From Heterodera schachtii (Eukaryota > Nematoda > Chromadorea > Rhabditida > Heteroderidae): DNA of 64,000 nt. How positions within the stretch are numbered: the first letter of the stretch is position 1; every line of letters begins with the position of its first letter. The translations under genes were made by a program, and so were the position numbers. This document shows, piece after piece, positions 48,091-59,761 of this stretch. The stretch is from contig SIJG01000135.1 in NCBI GenBank assembly GCA_023374025.1, forward strand, positions 34,477 to 98,476, given 5' to 3'. Below the pieces are notes generated by a model. It was not told where the DNA came from and did not search any database. It worked only from the letters and a program-made list of their open reading frames with translations.

Positions 48091-48399
48091 GCCCTTTAGC
48101 GATGATTTATTTGGCTTTTCATTTTTCCATTAAATTATTTGCCAACGCTTTTCCCAGCAATTAAAATAAAATAAATTTCAGTTTTATTAGTGTTAATTTG
48201 TGATGATTTATCCTTCTCTGTTCAACTGCTTTTCCCATTTTCCGCTTGTCCATAAATCGGCAACCGAAAAGCCACCAAAATCACTCATTTTGCACTGATC
48301 AATCACTATTTTTAGTTTTCAGTAATTTTTACTTTGTTTTTCGTTTCATTTTTGCTTGGTGGCATAAGCTTTAAAATGCCAAAAAAAAACGAAAACAAA

Positions 48400-51300
48400 T
48401 TTTCGAACTCCAACTAAAATGATCCATTGGCTAGCGTTCCGGCCTCGAAAAAAATTCTTACAAATGCATTCAATTTTCAGGGTGCCACCAACTTTAACAT
48501 AATAAAAACTTGATCATTCCAACAAAAAAGAACATTTCTATGAGCACATCAAAATAGTCTCAAAATTCATTTTCCAAAACTCCGCAATTCAAATTGATTG
48601 ATCACTTCTCAACAAAGCATCCATCCATTCACTTCTTCTGATCAGTGATCACTTGGGCCCGGTGTTGTGCCAAGAAGTCTAAAAATAGAAACGCAATAAA
48701 TTAAATTTGATATTTTTTTGGATAAGCATTCACTGACCCGTCCCCGATGTCGTCCTCACCATCAATTCGAATTTCAATTTTGTTGCATTGATCATAAAGT
48801 TGCCATCCAATCGCTTCCTTTTCCCATTTTGCCCATTCGTCCGCGTCTCGCGCAATTGGACAACGGACCAACAAAAAATGGTCGTAATATTTGTTAGTTT
48901 TTTTCAGCGTCAATTGTTCCCGTGTGGATTCGTTGGTCAGCTCAAAAAGGTCAACGGCGTCATCAAAAGGCCAATGAAACGAAATGAAAACAATGAAATT
49001 GACGGGAGAAGAAGTTTCATCGAGAAATGCCTAAAGATGTGCAAAATTTAAATTTATAATTAATTCGTATATGTTTCTTTAATGGATTCAGAAAAATCGA
49101 CAGCCAAGCTAAAAAAAATTTTTTTGAAAAAACTTTTCAGCGATTTTTTTTGATGAACTTTTAGTGTTTTTAAAAAATTTTTATCTTGATTTTCTTACTA
49201 AAAAATAAGTAAAAAACTAAATGTTCAAAGACTTGGTACTTTTTTACTTTAAGCCCCCCGGTGCCTCCAGCAGTTGGAGGCCTCCGAAAAATACTGGAAT
49301 TTTAAATTAAAAAACAAATGAGAGGGGGACTCTGATTTCTAGAATTTACGGTAGTTGTACAGTTTGTACTACATAATTTGTTTTTATGTTTTTAATGATA
49401 AAAACGTTTTTCCAGGGATATCCAAACTGTACAACAAGTACTGAATTTACTCAATTATGTGGAAGCACTGGGCCACCTAAACTGGATAAGTACAAAAACT
49501 GATCCTTCTGTACAGCTTCGAACATAAATGATTTTGTAAATTACCGTTTTGAAGGGCTCCACAACCGTCACCAAACTCGCATCATCCTTCAGCAACAAGC
49601 ACTTGAACACCTTTGGCTCACCGTCCGGACGGGGAGTGAAAAGCCATTTGACCACCGCTTGGCCATCCGATGCCGCGGCACTGTCATCGGCCGGAAATTC
49701 GGTGGAAAAGTAGTCAAAAAAAGAGGCGAAAACGCGAAGCGATGGACACTCGTTGAGAATTGGCGGGACGGATTGGCGCAAACGGTGGAAAAAGTCGACC
49801 GGCAAATGAATGCCATTGATGTTTTTTCCGATCATTGGCCAAATGTTGTGCAAGACGAACTGCAAAATGTTGTCATTCCTTGTCCAAATGAACAAAGTCA
49901 GTGGGAGAGAGGTGAAAAGATGGCGAAAATGGTGAAGAAAAGCGATGGCATTTCGGTCGATGTATCTGTGAAAACAAATGGGCACAAATTGTAATCATTT
50001 TTAAAAAATTGGCCATTTTGAGTTGGTACGCCACAAAAAAAAAAAAATATTTTTTTGTTTTAAACTCGTATAAAAATGTTTCAAGGGGTTTTCGAGGGCG
50101 CTGATTATGAATCCGATCTCCATTTCGACCAATTCAGAGTCCCGGACTCAAATTTGAATATTTGGTTGAAAGTGAAAAATTCTCAAAAAACTTTTTTACC
50201 AAGTAAATATGATCAACAATATGTCAAAAATTAAAGCAATTTTGCATGGACAGATTTTTTTTACGTGCAATTAAAGCACAGCAATTCCATTGAAACGGGA
50301 TCAATTAAATAATTTCTCTCTTAAAAACTTCATTAAATTTTTTTTGAAAATTTTTGACTTCCGACCAAATGTTCGAATTTGAGTCCGGGATTTTAATTTT
50401 TTTTAGTACCGCCATTTTACTTGATCTCGATGCATTTGAATCCGATGACATTGCGTGGCATTTGAATCTGCGGAATTGGCATCGGTCTCCATCGGTAATT
50501 GGCAATTTCCATTTCTTTTGCGCAATAATCTCCAATGTTGCGGTAATACTCGCGAATTGGTGTCCCGGCGAAAAAGAAATTTTAAAAATTTTGGCAATGG
50601 TAAAAAAGAACATTGGTCCCAAAAAAAAAATATTTATTTTTTTTTTAAATTTTAGAAAATTATTTTTAGGGATAAAGAGAGGTGCTGAGCACGAATCTAA
50701 CAATTTTTTTGCTCTATTTCGAACTCCTAACCCGGATTCTAACACATATTGGTCTGCAAATAAATCAACGCCCGTTCAGGCAACTTTTGTAAACAAAAAT
50801 GGATTTTAAATTTTTAGAAAAATGCTCGAGTCCAGGTTCGAGGTTCGAAATAAAGCCAAAACAATGTTAGATTCGTGCTCAGCACCTCGGATTACCTCTA
50901 AAAATAATTCTCAAATTAAAAAAAATATTTTTTGTTTCAGGACCATTGTTCTTTACCATTGCCAAAAAATTTTTTTCGTTTTCTAGTGTAAAAAAATACG
51001 CTGATTACGGATCTGACAAATGAGCTCCGAATTCGAAAAAGCATTGCTTTTGTCTATGATTTCTCATCAAGTACTTGATTTTTTTTAATATAAATTTTCA
51101 TGTAAGAAAAACTTACCAAATTTGCTTTGAATTCGAATAATTCCTAATGCCCATTTGCGCGTTTTGAAGTGTTCTTTCACGTAATAGTTAAATTGGTGGC
51201 TGATCAGCGCAATTCCGAGGCCAAGTTGAGAAGGCGTAAGGAAATCGAACACTTTGAGCCAACAATCGACGCACATAAAACTGAGAAAAAGGAAAACAAA

Positions 51301-51990
51301 ATTTAAAAATTGAAATTGAAAATTGGCATTTTAATTTTACATTGCTTTTGCCATCTTTTCCTCTCCTTGTTTTGGATTGTCAGACATTTTTTTGAGGGCA
51401 AATTATTAAGCACAGTTTTTGAAGGATTTGAAATTAGCTTAGCAAAAAGTGGAAAATTTATGTGAAATGAGCAGATTTCTTTTATAAAAATCGAACACAA
51501 AAACTTCATTAAAGGGAAAAAGAATGAATATGTAAAAGGTCAATAAGAAAAAGGGGGCAATCATTGGATAAAGGCAATGGGCAATAAGAAGTATAAGGGC
51601 AGAGGATGGGAAGGAATACAAAAATAAGTGAAATAGTATATGAAAATGAGAGGGAGGAAGAGAAAGAAAAGGAAATAGTTTATGGATGGATACATCAGCA
51701 GATAAGGTGATGGATGGCAAAATTAACGATTAACGGGAAAAAGATGGGAACACAAATAAATGGGAATACAGAGAGAATATAGAAAAATGAGAGAGTAAAA
51801 GATGCAAAGTGCAGAGAGAATACAGAAAAATGAGAGAGTGGAAAAAAAGGGAAAAGATGCAAAGGAATAGAGAGAATACACAAAAATGAGAGACTGGAAG
51901 AAAAAAGGAAAAGATGCAAAGCAGTAGAGAGAATACAGAAAAATGAGAGACTGGAAGAAAAAGGGAAAAGATGCAAAGGAGGTAGAGAGA
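48400..51990. repeat. Segmental duplication, copy 2
   Basis: Direct partner of 40785-44990. It lacks the 763-bp element and has an expanded upstream minisatellite. Most differences are single bases. Confidence 0.88.
48642..51387 (-). CDS. F-box-like family A gene (A4), duplicate of A2
   Basis: Exons 51387-51341, 51280-51117, 50514-50421, 49965-49545, 49030-48738, 48678-48642 (TGA). All exon lengths equal those of A2, giving 352 codons. Few residues differ (for example PVDFFHRLR here, PVGFFHRLR in A2). It shares the split F-box-like exon, so that feature predates the duplication. Both copies remain open over their whole length, which points to a recent event or to selection on both. Confidence 0.82.
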
Positions 51991-52010
51991 ATACAGAAAA
52001 ATGAGAGCGT
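51760..52010. repeat. Minisatellite upstream of A4, long allele
   Basis: About five units of the 54-bp repeat seen at 44878-44998. The difference in copy number between the duplicates shows it is a VNTR. Confidence 0.87.
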
Positions 52011-52102
52011 GGTCAGAATTATTGTTGATAAATGTGTAATAAAATGGGACACGGAATTCCTTGCAATTTTCCAAAAATGAAAAAATTTTCCAATATCCAC
52101 AC

Positions 52103-53016
52103 TAGAGACCGGAAATTTCAAATTTGCGGATCCCGCTGCGGGATTGGAACTCAAAATTTTTTGCGGGACGGGATCCCGCGGGATTAATCCCGCAAATCCC
52201 GCAATCCCGCAAATCCCGCATTTAAAATTTGCGGGATCCCGCGCGGGATTGCGGGATTTTGGAAAATTCGAAAAAATTTAATAAAATTTCAAAAAAATTT
52301 CTAAAAATCAAAAAAAAAAACACGAAATTTTGAAAAATAAATTTTTAGGGGCTGGCGGGATGCATTAAAAGGGGCTGATGGGTCGACTAAGACTTTTCAA
52401 ATGGACCGGACTGTAAAAATTTGATCGGGAATCAAATTGTTAATGGTCCATAAATTGACTATTTTTTTGCTTTTCAAAACCGCTTTTTTTGCGGCGCAAT
52501 TTTCCAAAAAACTAGGAACAGGAGGGTCCGGCGGTGCCGACGGCACCGCCGAAGAAATTTTTTGAAAATTTAATGCGATTTGTTACAGATTTTGTCTAAA
52601 ATTGACCAAATGTCACAGTTTTTGACCCAATTTCTAAAGGATTATTAAGTAAAAGCCGATCCGGCGGTGCCGATAGGCGCCGCCGGGAAATTTTTGCAAA
52701 TTTTGAATGAAATTTGCGATGAAAAATGAGTTACCTTTAATTAAATTTATTATTTAATTTATTCAAAAATATTTGGCATTCTGTCTTTGAAAGTTTAAAA
52801 AAAATCAATAAAATCCCGCATAATCCCGCACAAAAAATCAAATTTGCGGATCCCGCTGCGGGATTGAAACTCAAAATTCTTTGCGGGACGGGATCCCGCG
52901 GGATTAATCCCGCAAATCCCGCAATCCCGCAAATCCCGCATTTTCCAAAAAATGCGGGATTGCGGACTGGGATCCCGCAAAATCCCGCGCGGGATCCCGT
53001 CCCGCGCCGGTCTCTA
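52103..53016. mobile_element. hAT-like MITE, 914 bp, TSD ATCCACAC
   Basis: 10-bp inverted ends TAGAGACCGG; perfect duplications at 52095-52102 and 53017-53024. Both ends carry a direct repeat of about 105 bp rich in GCGGGATCCCGC units (52121-52225, 52841-52945). The middle holds two GC hairpins (52527-52553, 52660-52687). Non-coding. Confidence 0.92.
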
Positions 53017-53024
53017 ATCCACAC

Positions 53025-54166
53025 TTTTTCAGGAAAATTTCCAGAAAATGAAAAATTTTGCAAAAAAATGCACTTTTTTACGATTTATGGCGCAAAGCGT
53101 TATAAAATTCTGTTACAGGCGCTAATATTTTGAAAGGTAACCACTGGAGAACATTTGTCCGAAAAAGCAAATCACAACCGACTTTCCGCGTCCAAAATAT
53201 CAATGACCTTCCCCATCCCCATAAATTGGATTTTTCTTTTTTGTTATTCAATAAATTTTTTTTAAATTATTTTTTAAGGAACTAATGATGCTCATTGATT
53301 GAACGCGTGCTCAGTCTTGTCGCGGAAGCGGTGGTGATCGAAGCCCAAATCGAAGCCCAACTTTTCTCGGCCCCTTTTTTATGCCCTTCCACTTTTCCCC
53401 ATTTTTGTCAATTGCCAATGTCTGCTTTCCCCACTATTTGTTCGCCTTATCTTTTCCGTACTTTGCAAAATGGACTTTGCCCCCCCCCCTCTTTTCTTCC
53501 CCCCCCCCCCCCCCCACCCGAATTGGCCAATTTTTTGTTTTCGTCGCCCGCCTATTTTTGATTTGTCCTTTTTATCCATTTTTTGTTGATCACTTTTCCT
53601 TTTTTATTTGCATTTGTCAATTTTTCCACCATTTTGTCCATCTCCTGCCCGTCTTTTCTCCCCTCCAATTTTGCTTCTAATTTCCTTTCCAATTTGCTCC
53701 CCCTTTTTTCTTTTGTCTCTTTGCGATTCTGTTTCATTGCCTCTCTTTGCCCGCCCCATTTTTACTGTACTCGTTTACTGTACTCCCCCCCCCCCCCTTT
53801 AAATAACATGCTCCTTCACTATACACACAACTCTACTCTTCACTTCACCTCTTCTCAATTTCTGTTATACACCCTTTTCCACCACTTTCTCATCACCCTT
53901 CCTTTTACTTGCGCCATAATTAATCCAATTACGCAACAAATGTTGACAATACTAATCATAATTAAAATTAATTTTTCGATTTTTCTATTGTGTTCTAATC
54001 ATTTTTTATTTTCTATAATCAATTAATTCGTTTAATAATTGTGTATTTCAGTGTTTCATTGGCACATTTTCCTTTGGTCCTTTGGCACTCATTTCACGTG
54101 TTTTTTTAGTTAAGTTTAATAAACTTATATGAAAAAGTTAATAAATTACATTTGTTGCAGAAAAAA
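53025..54166. other. T/C-rich stretch with poly-C runs, no gene seen
   Basis: Long C homopolymers near 53480, 53505 and 53788 interrupt pyrimidine-rich sequence. Open frames across it are Phe/Ser/Pro-rich and show no splice or domain logic. Confidence 0.5.
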
Positions 54167-55130
54167 ATGGAATCGTCAGGAAGCGCTGACTTGTTGCTGA
54201 GAACCCTTAAAAAGCGCGATGACTTGATCCAAAATCCAATTACAATTGAAGTGAGTTTAATCTGTTTATTCTATTTTGGATGATACTGGGGAATTGGTGT
54301 TCCGGCGGAAAATAAATTGGATTTTTCGGTTCGGTGATCAGAAAAATTGGCACTTTTGTTTTAAAATTAATTAGAAAGCCAAAAATAACTAAAAAGCATG
54401 GCAACACCAATAAAAGCCTTTATGTTCCATTTTGAGGTTCTTCATGACTTGCATAAGATTGCATTTCAATCTCAAGAAAGGAGCGACTTTCGAAAACACA
54501 ATGTGCAAGTGGGAGATAATCCGTGCATGGATCATGAGCTTGTGCCCGGAGCGATAAATGCTTTAGTCAAGAAAATCGGAGAAGCGTTGGAAAAGGCCGA
54601 AACCAAGGAGTCCTTCACGAAGAAAGCGATGATCTTTCACCTGGATTTTGTGAGTTAAAACAAAAAATAATAATTTACACAAAATGTAAAATTTGGCTTT
54701 TTGAGCAAAAGTTTGTAGATTTAACAAATCCTGCATGAATTCTATCATCCCAAATCGGAGTCCGTCAGATGCCGATTTGTTTTTTAGGCATTGGCAAATT
54801 CAAAAAATTTTAAGCAATTTCTTTGGTTTGAATGTCGCTCAAAAATGTGGCTCTTTTCACCATTCAAAAAATTAATATACGTTAGCAGAATTGTAAAAAA
54901 AATCTTTTCTTTTAGCTCAATGTGCATCCGTACAGCGATGTCAATGGGCGCAGTTCGCGCTTATTGCTCAACCTTTTTTTTAAATAGGTGGCTTCCATAT
55001 ATCCTCTAATATATAAAATGAACAAAAATTTTAGCTTCCTACAATTGTCATTCCTGACAGTTATTGGCTCCACTTGCTCGCCATCTACAGTCGGCTTTTC
55101 CTCGATGTCTACAAGTCTGCGTTTAACTGA
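54167..55130 (+). pseudogene. Fic-domain gene, degenerate
   Basis: Exons 54398-54649, 54916-54987 and 55035-55130 (TGA) read like a Fic domain. The order is FRKHNVQVGD, then ELVPGAINALVKKIGEAL, then HPYSDVNGRSSRLLLNLF at the catalytic loop, then LPTIVIPDSYW. The family motif is HPFx(D/E)GNGRxxR. Here the first Gly is Val and Phe is Tyr, but the His, Asn and both Arg remain. Fic enzymes transfer AMP to target hydroxyls. A TAG stands at the very end of the loop exon (54985-54987), just before the GTGGCT donor, so the frame is interrupted. A possible first exon (54167-54250, MESSGSADLLLRTLKKRDD) does not join in phase. Probable pseudogene, or a short product starting at 54398. Confidence 0.68.
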
Positions 55131-56336
55131 GCGTTTATAAATTTACTAACGCACGTAATCACTTCTAACAGTTTTTGCACAAGTTAAATTTGAGAATTTT
55201 TGACACTTTAGGGGGGAATCCGTGGGACTATCCAGGCGCTAATTGATTCAGGCGTCCTGGATACCCTCAGACTAATCTGTGTAGTTGTTCGCACAGATAG
55301 TCCACCCACCAGTTTGAAGGGATGAGGATTTGATCACCGATGATTCCCTGAAAATTGGATATTCACACTACCAGTCTGGCAGTGAATACACGGGTGCTCC
55401 AACTGTTGGCTTGTGCGCTAATTAATACGGCAATCAGGCACAGTTTAAAGAGAACGCTTCTCTTTGGAGTGAGGGATCCTCTAAGGGCTTTTTGGGGTTC
55501 AATTTGGTTAGTTTTGCATTATTATTTTCTTTTAAAACACGGCGCCTTCAAGTTACCAAAAATAAGTCAAAATCAGTCTAATTTGTTTGGCATATTGTTT
55601 AGCTGTTTGTGCAAAAATTATGTGCAAAAAGCCCTGCAAACAGTCTCTTATGGCCTTTCTTTCTTTCAATTACACTTAGTGGTGCGGTTCGGCAAGTTTG
55701 GGCCTCAGCAATTTTTTAGCTATAAACTCAATTTTTTACAAATACATTTCAAATTTTGTTAACGTTTTTGGTAATTTTGTTGGCGCTTTGTTTCTTTTGT
55801 TGGTTAGCTTTTTGTTTTTAAGACACTATTATACAGTGCACTATTCCTCAAGGGGGCTGTGTAGCAAAATTTAATTTTACTAATCTTTATGGCACGCACA
55901 AAAATGTTTAAAGTTAATATGGATTATGGGAAATATTATTAATTAATTATTAATTTAGTCTACTTTTTAAATTTCCTTAAAATTTAAACTTCAGGTACTC
56001 GTGACACTCAACTTTGCTGCAAATCTGGAGTGAAATACCTCCATGGAAAAAAAACATTTTTTGTGGCATGAAACCTATGCATATGTTTATATGGTCATAT
56101 GCTGGGTTTTATGTTACTAAATCTGCAATTATTAATCTACAATCTACACATCTGATCATCGAGTATTATTTCCCTGCCTATTATTTGGCTATAATCCTTG
56201 TGCAGCTATGCCTTTTACATATTCTACGACTATTATTCCAACGACATTCTTCAACGAATTATTAATTATCAACAATAAATACTCGCGTTGATTTTATTAT
56301 TCCATTTATTATTTTAAATAAATACCCACCTAAAAC
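55131..56336. other. Unassigned stretch with isolated open frames
   Basis: A frame near 55215-55320 reads ALIDSGVLDTLRLICVVV, reminiscent of armadillo repeats. The frame at 55355-55762 (135 codons) has no recognisable domain and is cysteine/leucine-rich. Neither connects to a clear gene model. The rest is AT-rich. Confidence 0.3.
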
Positions 56337-57126
56337 TTAACCGCCGCCTTCCTTCATCAATGTTAGCATTTCTTTGGTCTGCCCATTCACCAATTCAAAT
56401 GGCTCAATTGTTGGCGTTGTTGGCACATAAACAGTATCATGAATTTTGTAGCTGACAGAAGTGGCGGTGGTGGTGGCACGCAGAAATTTCTAAACAATGG
56501 GAAACGAAAAATTAGAGAATACGGTATTTTATGAGAATCTAAGCCCACCACCACCACCACAACCACCTCTTTGAAACTGTTGACCCAATCAAAGTGTCTT
56601 TCTGCGCTATCTTCGAAAAACAATCGCTTCGGTTGTCCGTCTTTTCTCGGTGTGTGCAGCCATTTGGCCAATGCTTGGCCGGCAGAAGTTGCATTTGGCC
56701 CATCATCATCATAATCATCAGTAGCAGCTGCAAGAACAACAGGGAACAGACGAAATATTTTGATTGAATTAATGTCGAGATCAGTGAGAATTGTCGGTGA
56801 AGTGCGGCGCAACAAATTGTCCAAATGATTGCCATCGGCAAATTGCAAATAGCGAATGCTTGTCGCAAAAATGGGCCAAATTTGACGGACAAAAACATCC
56901 CAAATCGCTGCTCATCCTCTGATGAACACACAGCCAAATCCAAATTGGTGCCACTTCGGTTAAAAATTTGATGATTGGAACGGAGAAATGTGATCACGGA
57001 GTGGTCAATGTACCTGAAAAGGGGGAAGATTTGAAGGGATACGACTAACTCTCAATATGAGGAAAAAAAAATAGGGTAAATGAAAAATTGGTAATTTCTA
57101 AAAAAAATTCCTTACCGTCGGTTCAT
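56337..57126 (-). pseudogene. Broken F-box-like family B gene (B5)
   Basis: Exon 1 (57126-57116, MNRR with GTAAGG donor) is followed directly by the exon 3 equivalent (57013-56567, YIDHSVITFLRSN). The whole F-box-like exon 2 is missing, although joining 1 to 3 keeps phase. Exon 3 has a one-base frameshift near 56905 (before WDVFVRQ would be read). Exon 4 (from 56489) hits TAA at 56337-56339, so the last exon is lost. The start codon lies at the edge of an 808-bp element inserted upstream. Confidence 0.82.
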
Positions 57127-57132
57127 TTTTAT

Positions 57133-57940
57133 TAGGGTTCGAGCCCCGTGGGGCGGGGGTGGCTTTTTGCGGGGACGGGGGTTGGCGGGGGTCATAGTCG
57201 CGGGGGCGGAGACGGGGGTTCGCTTTGAATTAGCTCCAAAAAATCTCAAAAAAAAAATTTTTTTTTTTATGAATGATTTCTTTGGCTCCACATTCCTTTA
57301 TTCGTTGATCGCCTTGAATCTATTTATTTTGACATAAATTGCACAGATTTTGACTAAAAATAACCAAATTTAGGGATTTTTAAGTAATTTTTTAAGAAAA
57401 AAGGTTTTTTTTTTGGGGGACCGGCGTGCCGATAGAGGCGACCAAAAAAATTAAGATTTTTCTATAAATTTTCGTTTTTTAGCTTTATTAAATTATCATG
57501 ATTTACTCAAGGAAATTAAAACTCAGATTTTTAAAAATTTTCCGGCACATTTCCCTGTATTAATCAGAAAATAAATAAAATAAAATAAAAAGAAAACGTC
57601 AACCGGTGTCGAACTCATAACAAAAAGTATTGTTAATGTTGAAGCACTAAACACTAAACCACAAATATTTCGCACGAATATAAGCAAATTTACTTTATTT
57701 CATAAAAAATTGTAAAAGAAGGTTAAAAAATTCAAAATTGTATAAATTTTTGCCTTTAATTCCACGAATATGCCATTCTTAGGGGTGTATTTTTCACCCA
57801 CGCGCCCCCGCGGGGGTGAAGCTCACGGAAGCGGGGGTTGCGGGGGTCTGAGTCGCGGAGGCGGGGACGGGGGGTGAGGCCAAAAAACCTGTCCCGCCCC
57901 CGGCGGGGGCGGGGGTGACGGGGGCGGGGCTCGAACCCTA
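57133..57940. mobile_element. hAT-like MITE, 808 bp, TSD ATTTTTAT
   Basis: 16-bp inverted ends TAGGGTTCGAGCCCCG; perfect duplications at 57125-57132 and 57941-57948. The left duplication overlaps the ATG of B5 (57124-57126). Ends are rich in GGGGGCGGGGAC. The interior has one TTCTTAGGGGTGTATTTTT motif (57777) and a weak tRNA-like stretch (57602-57661, minus). Non-coding. Confidence 0.92.
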
Positions 57941-58598
57941 ATTTTTATTGCAATTTTAAGGCACACTTTTCCCTTTTTTCCAATTGATTGGTGCCTAAAA
58001 AAGGCAAAACACTGCGTTTAACGGTAAATAAAGACAATTAAGAAATTTCGGCGCTACATGGAAAGTGGCCGTTTTTGAAAAATTTTTCACTTTTTTTGGT
58101 CAAAATTTTTTTTTGTTTAAAAAGTCCTAAAACCAAATACCCGGGGGTTTTAAAGGTCGCTGATCACGAATATGACAATTATTTGGGCCTGTTAAGCAAA
58201 TTTGGCGCTAGTTATAAAATGATAGATTTTGAATTTTATCAAAAACCATAGGGGGAAGGGACCCTTTTGTTTTGTAAAAAATTTTTTGGATAAAAATCGT
58301 GAATATACTTTTTATTCACCATAATTGTGCTATTAATACTTAATATTCATCATTATGTGTAAAAAAGAAAAATTTTGATCAAATTTGCCCAGCAGTCCGC
58401 AATTACGCTTTAAGTTTCTGAATATTTCACATATTCATTTTTTAAGATTGCTAAGCCAATTTAATCTCTCAAAATCTGTCTTAATTATTTACCTCAACAA
58501 AATGTCAGACAACCGAAAAGAAGCAGAGGAAAAGATGGCAAAAGCAATGTAAAATAATTAAATGCCAAATTTTAAATTTTGTTTTCCTTTCGGCTCCC

Positions 58599-59761
58599 GG
58601 ACATTTCGACAATGACCGTTTCGCCAAAGACCGTTTCGACAATACCTTTTCGACAATGCCGTTTCGACAATGACCATTTACGACTATATCAAATCGCTAA
58701 AATTTAAAATATCAAATTAAAAAATAATAAATTAATTTTAAATAATTGTTTATTATTTAAAATAAATGATTAAATTTAAGATAGTTCGCAAAAACATATT
58801 TTATACCTAAATAGGTGTGTTAAAAATTTTCTCCGGCACAATTTTAATTAATTATACGTAATGAATGTATTATTTATCGGCTATTGTGTATGATTATGAA
58901 TAGTAAAAATGAAAGAAAACAAATTGAGACGGACTTATAATAGAAATTCAAAAGTCAATAATTTATTTTCAATTATTGTAGTGTCCTCTTTTCACCCTTT
59001 AAGCAAATGTTTTGGTTCTCAGAGGATTTGAATCGCATAGTTCAAGCAGTTCAGCCAATTCATAGGCTAAAAATCTGGATCTCATTGAATTTGTGAGGTT
59101 AAGTCAAAAAAGAGGGCGCTTAATTGTTCTTGATGGAGGATAGATTCGAATACGCTTTTTAAAAAGACTCAGCGATGGTCGAATATTACCGATGCCTCAA
59201 AAACGCAAAATTCCAAAACTAAATTCATTCACATAATTAGGGCTGCAAAAAATATGGATATAAAATCGCAAAATATGGACATAAAATTGCAAAAATATGC
59301 ACATGAATTTTTTCAGATTGAGTATTTATGTCTCAAATTTCTTTAAATTCGTTAAATGTAAAGTAAAACGGCAATCATGGAGTTTACTGGTCCCGTTTTT
59401 TTGTAATTGAAATTCTTGGAAAAAATTTTCTAGTGCTATTTAAGGTTTTGAGCACGAATCTGGCCTTATTTTTGACCAGTTCTGAACCCCGAATCCGGAT
59501 TTTCAAAATGTCCGTAGAAAATTTTAATATACTATTTAGGTATAAAATATGTTTTTGCGATCTATCTTAAATTTAATCAATTATATTAAATAATAAACAA
59601 TTATTTAAAATTAATTTATTATTTTTTAATTTGATTTTTAAATTTTGGCGATTTGATATAGTCGTAAATGGTCATTGTCGAAACGGCATTGTAGAAAAGG
59701 TATTGTCGAAACGGTCATTGGCGAAACGGTCATTGGCGAAACGGTCATTGTCGAAATGTCC
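58599..59761. mobile_element. Long-TIR fold-back element in A5 intron 1
   Basis: Arms of about 220 bp (58599-58818 and 59536-59761) are inverted copies. Each tip is made of tandem TTTCGACAATGACCG units after GGACATTTCGAC. No clear target duplication. The middle (to 59530) is AT-rich with ATGGACATAAAA units. The homologous intron at 63191 lacks it. Confidence 0.8.

Noticed and set aside
51439..52154. Repetitive hydrophobic ORFs on the minus strand (also 44744-45061)
   Set aside because: They read through a minisatellite whose unit number differs between duplicated copies.
53295..54026. Coding region in the 53-54 kb stretch
   Set aside because: Frames are interrupted by poly-C and poly-T runs and show only compositional bias.
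54167..54250. First exon of the Fic gene
   Set aside because: Good start and donor, but it leaves phase 0 while the next exon needs phase 2, with an in-frame stop upstream of 54398; kept only as a possibility.
55355..55762. 135-codon ORF as a gene; armadillo or importin-like reading just upstream
   Set aside because: Only isolated words look familiar, frames do not connect through splice sites, and no relative exists in the window.
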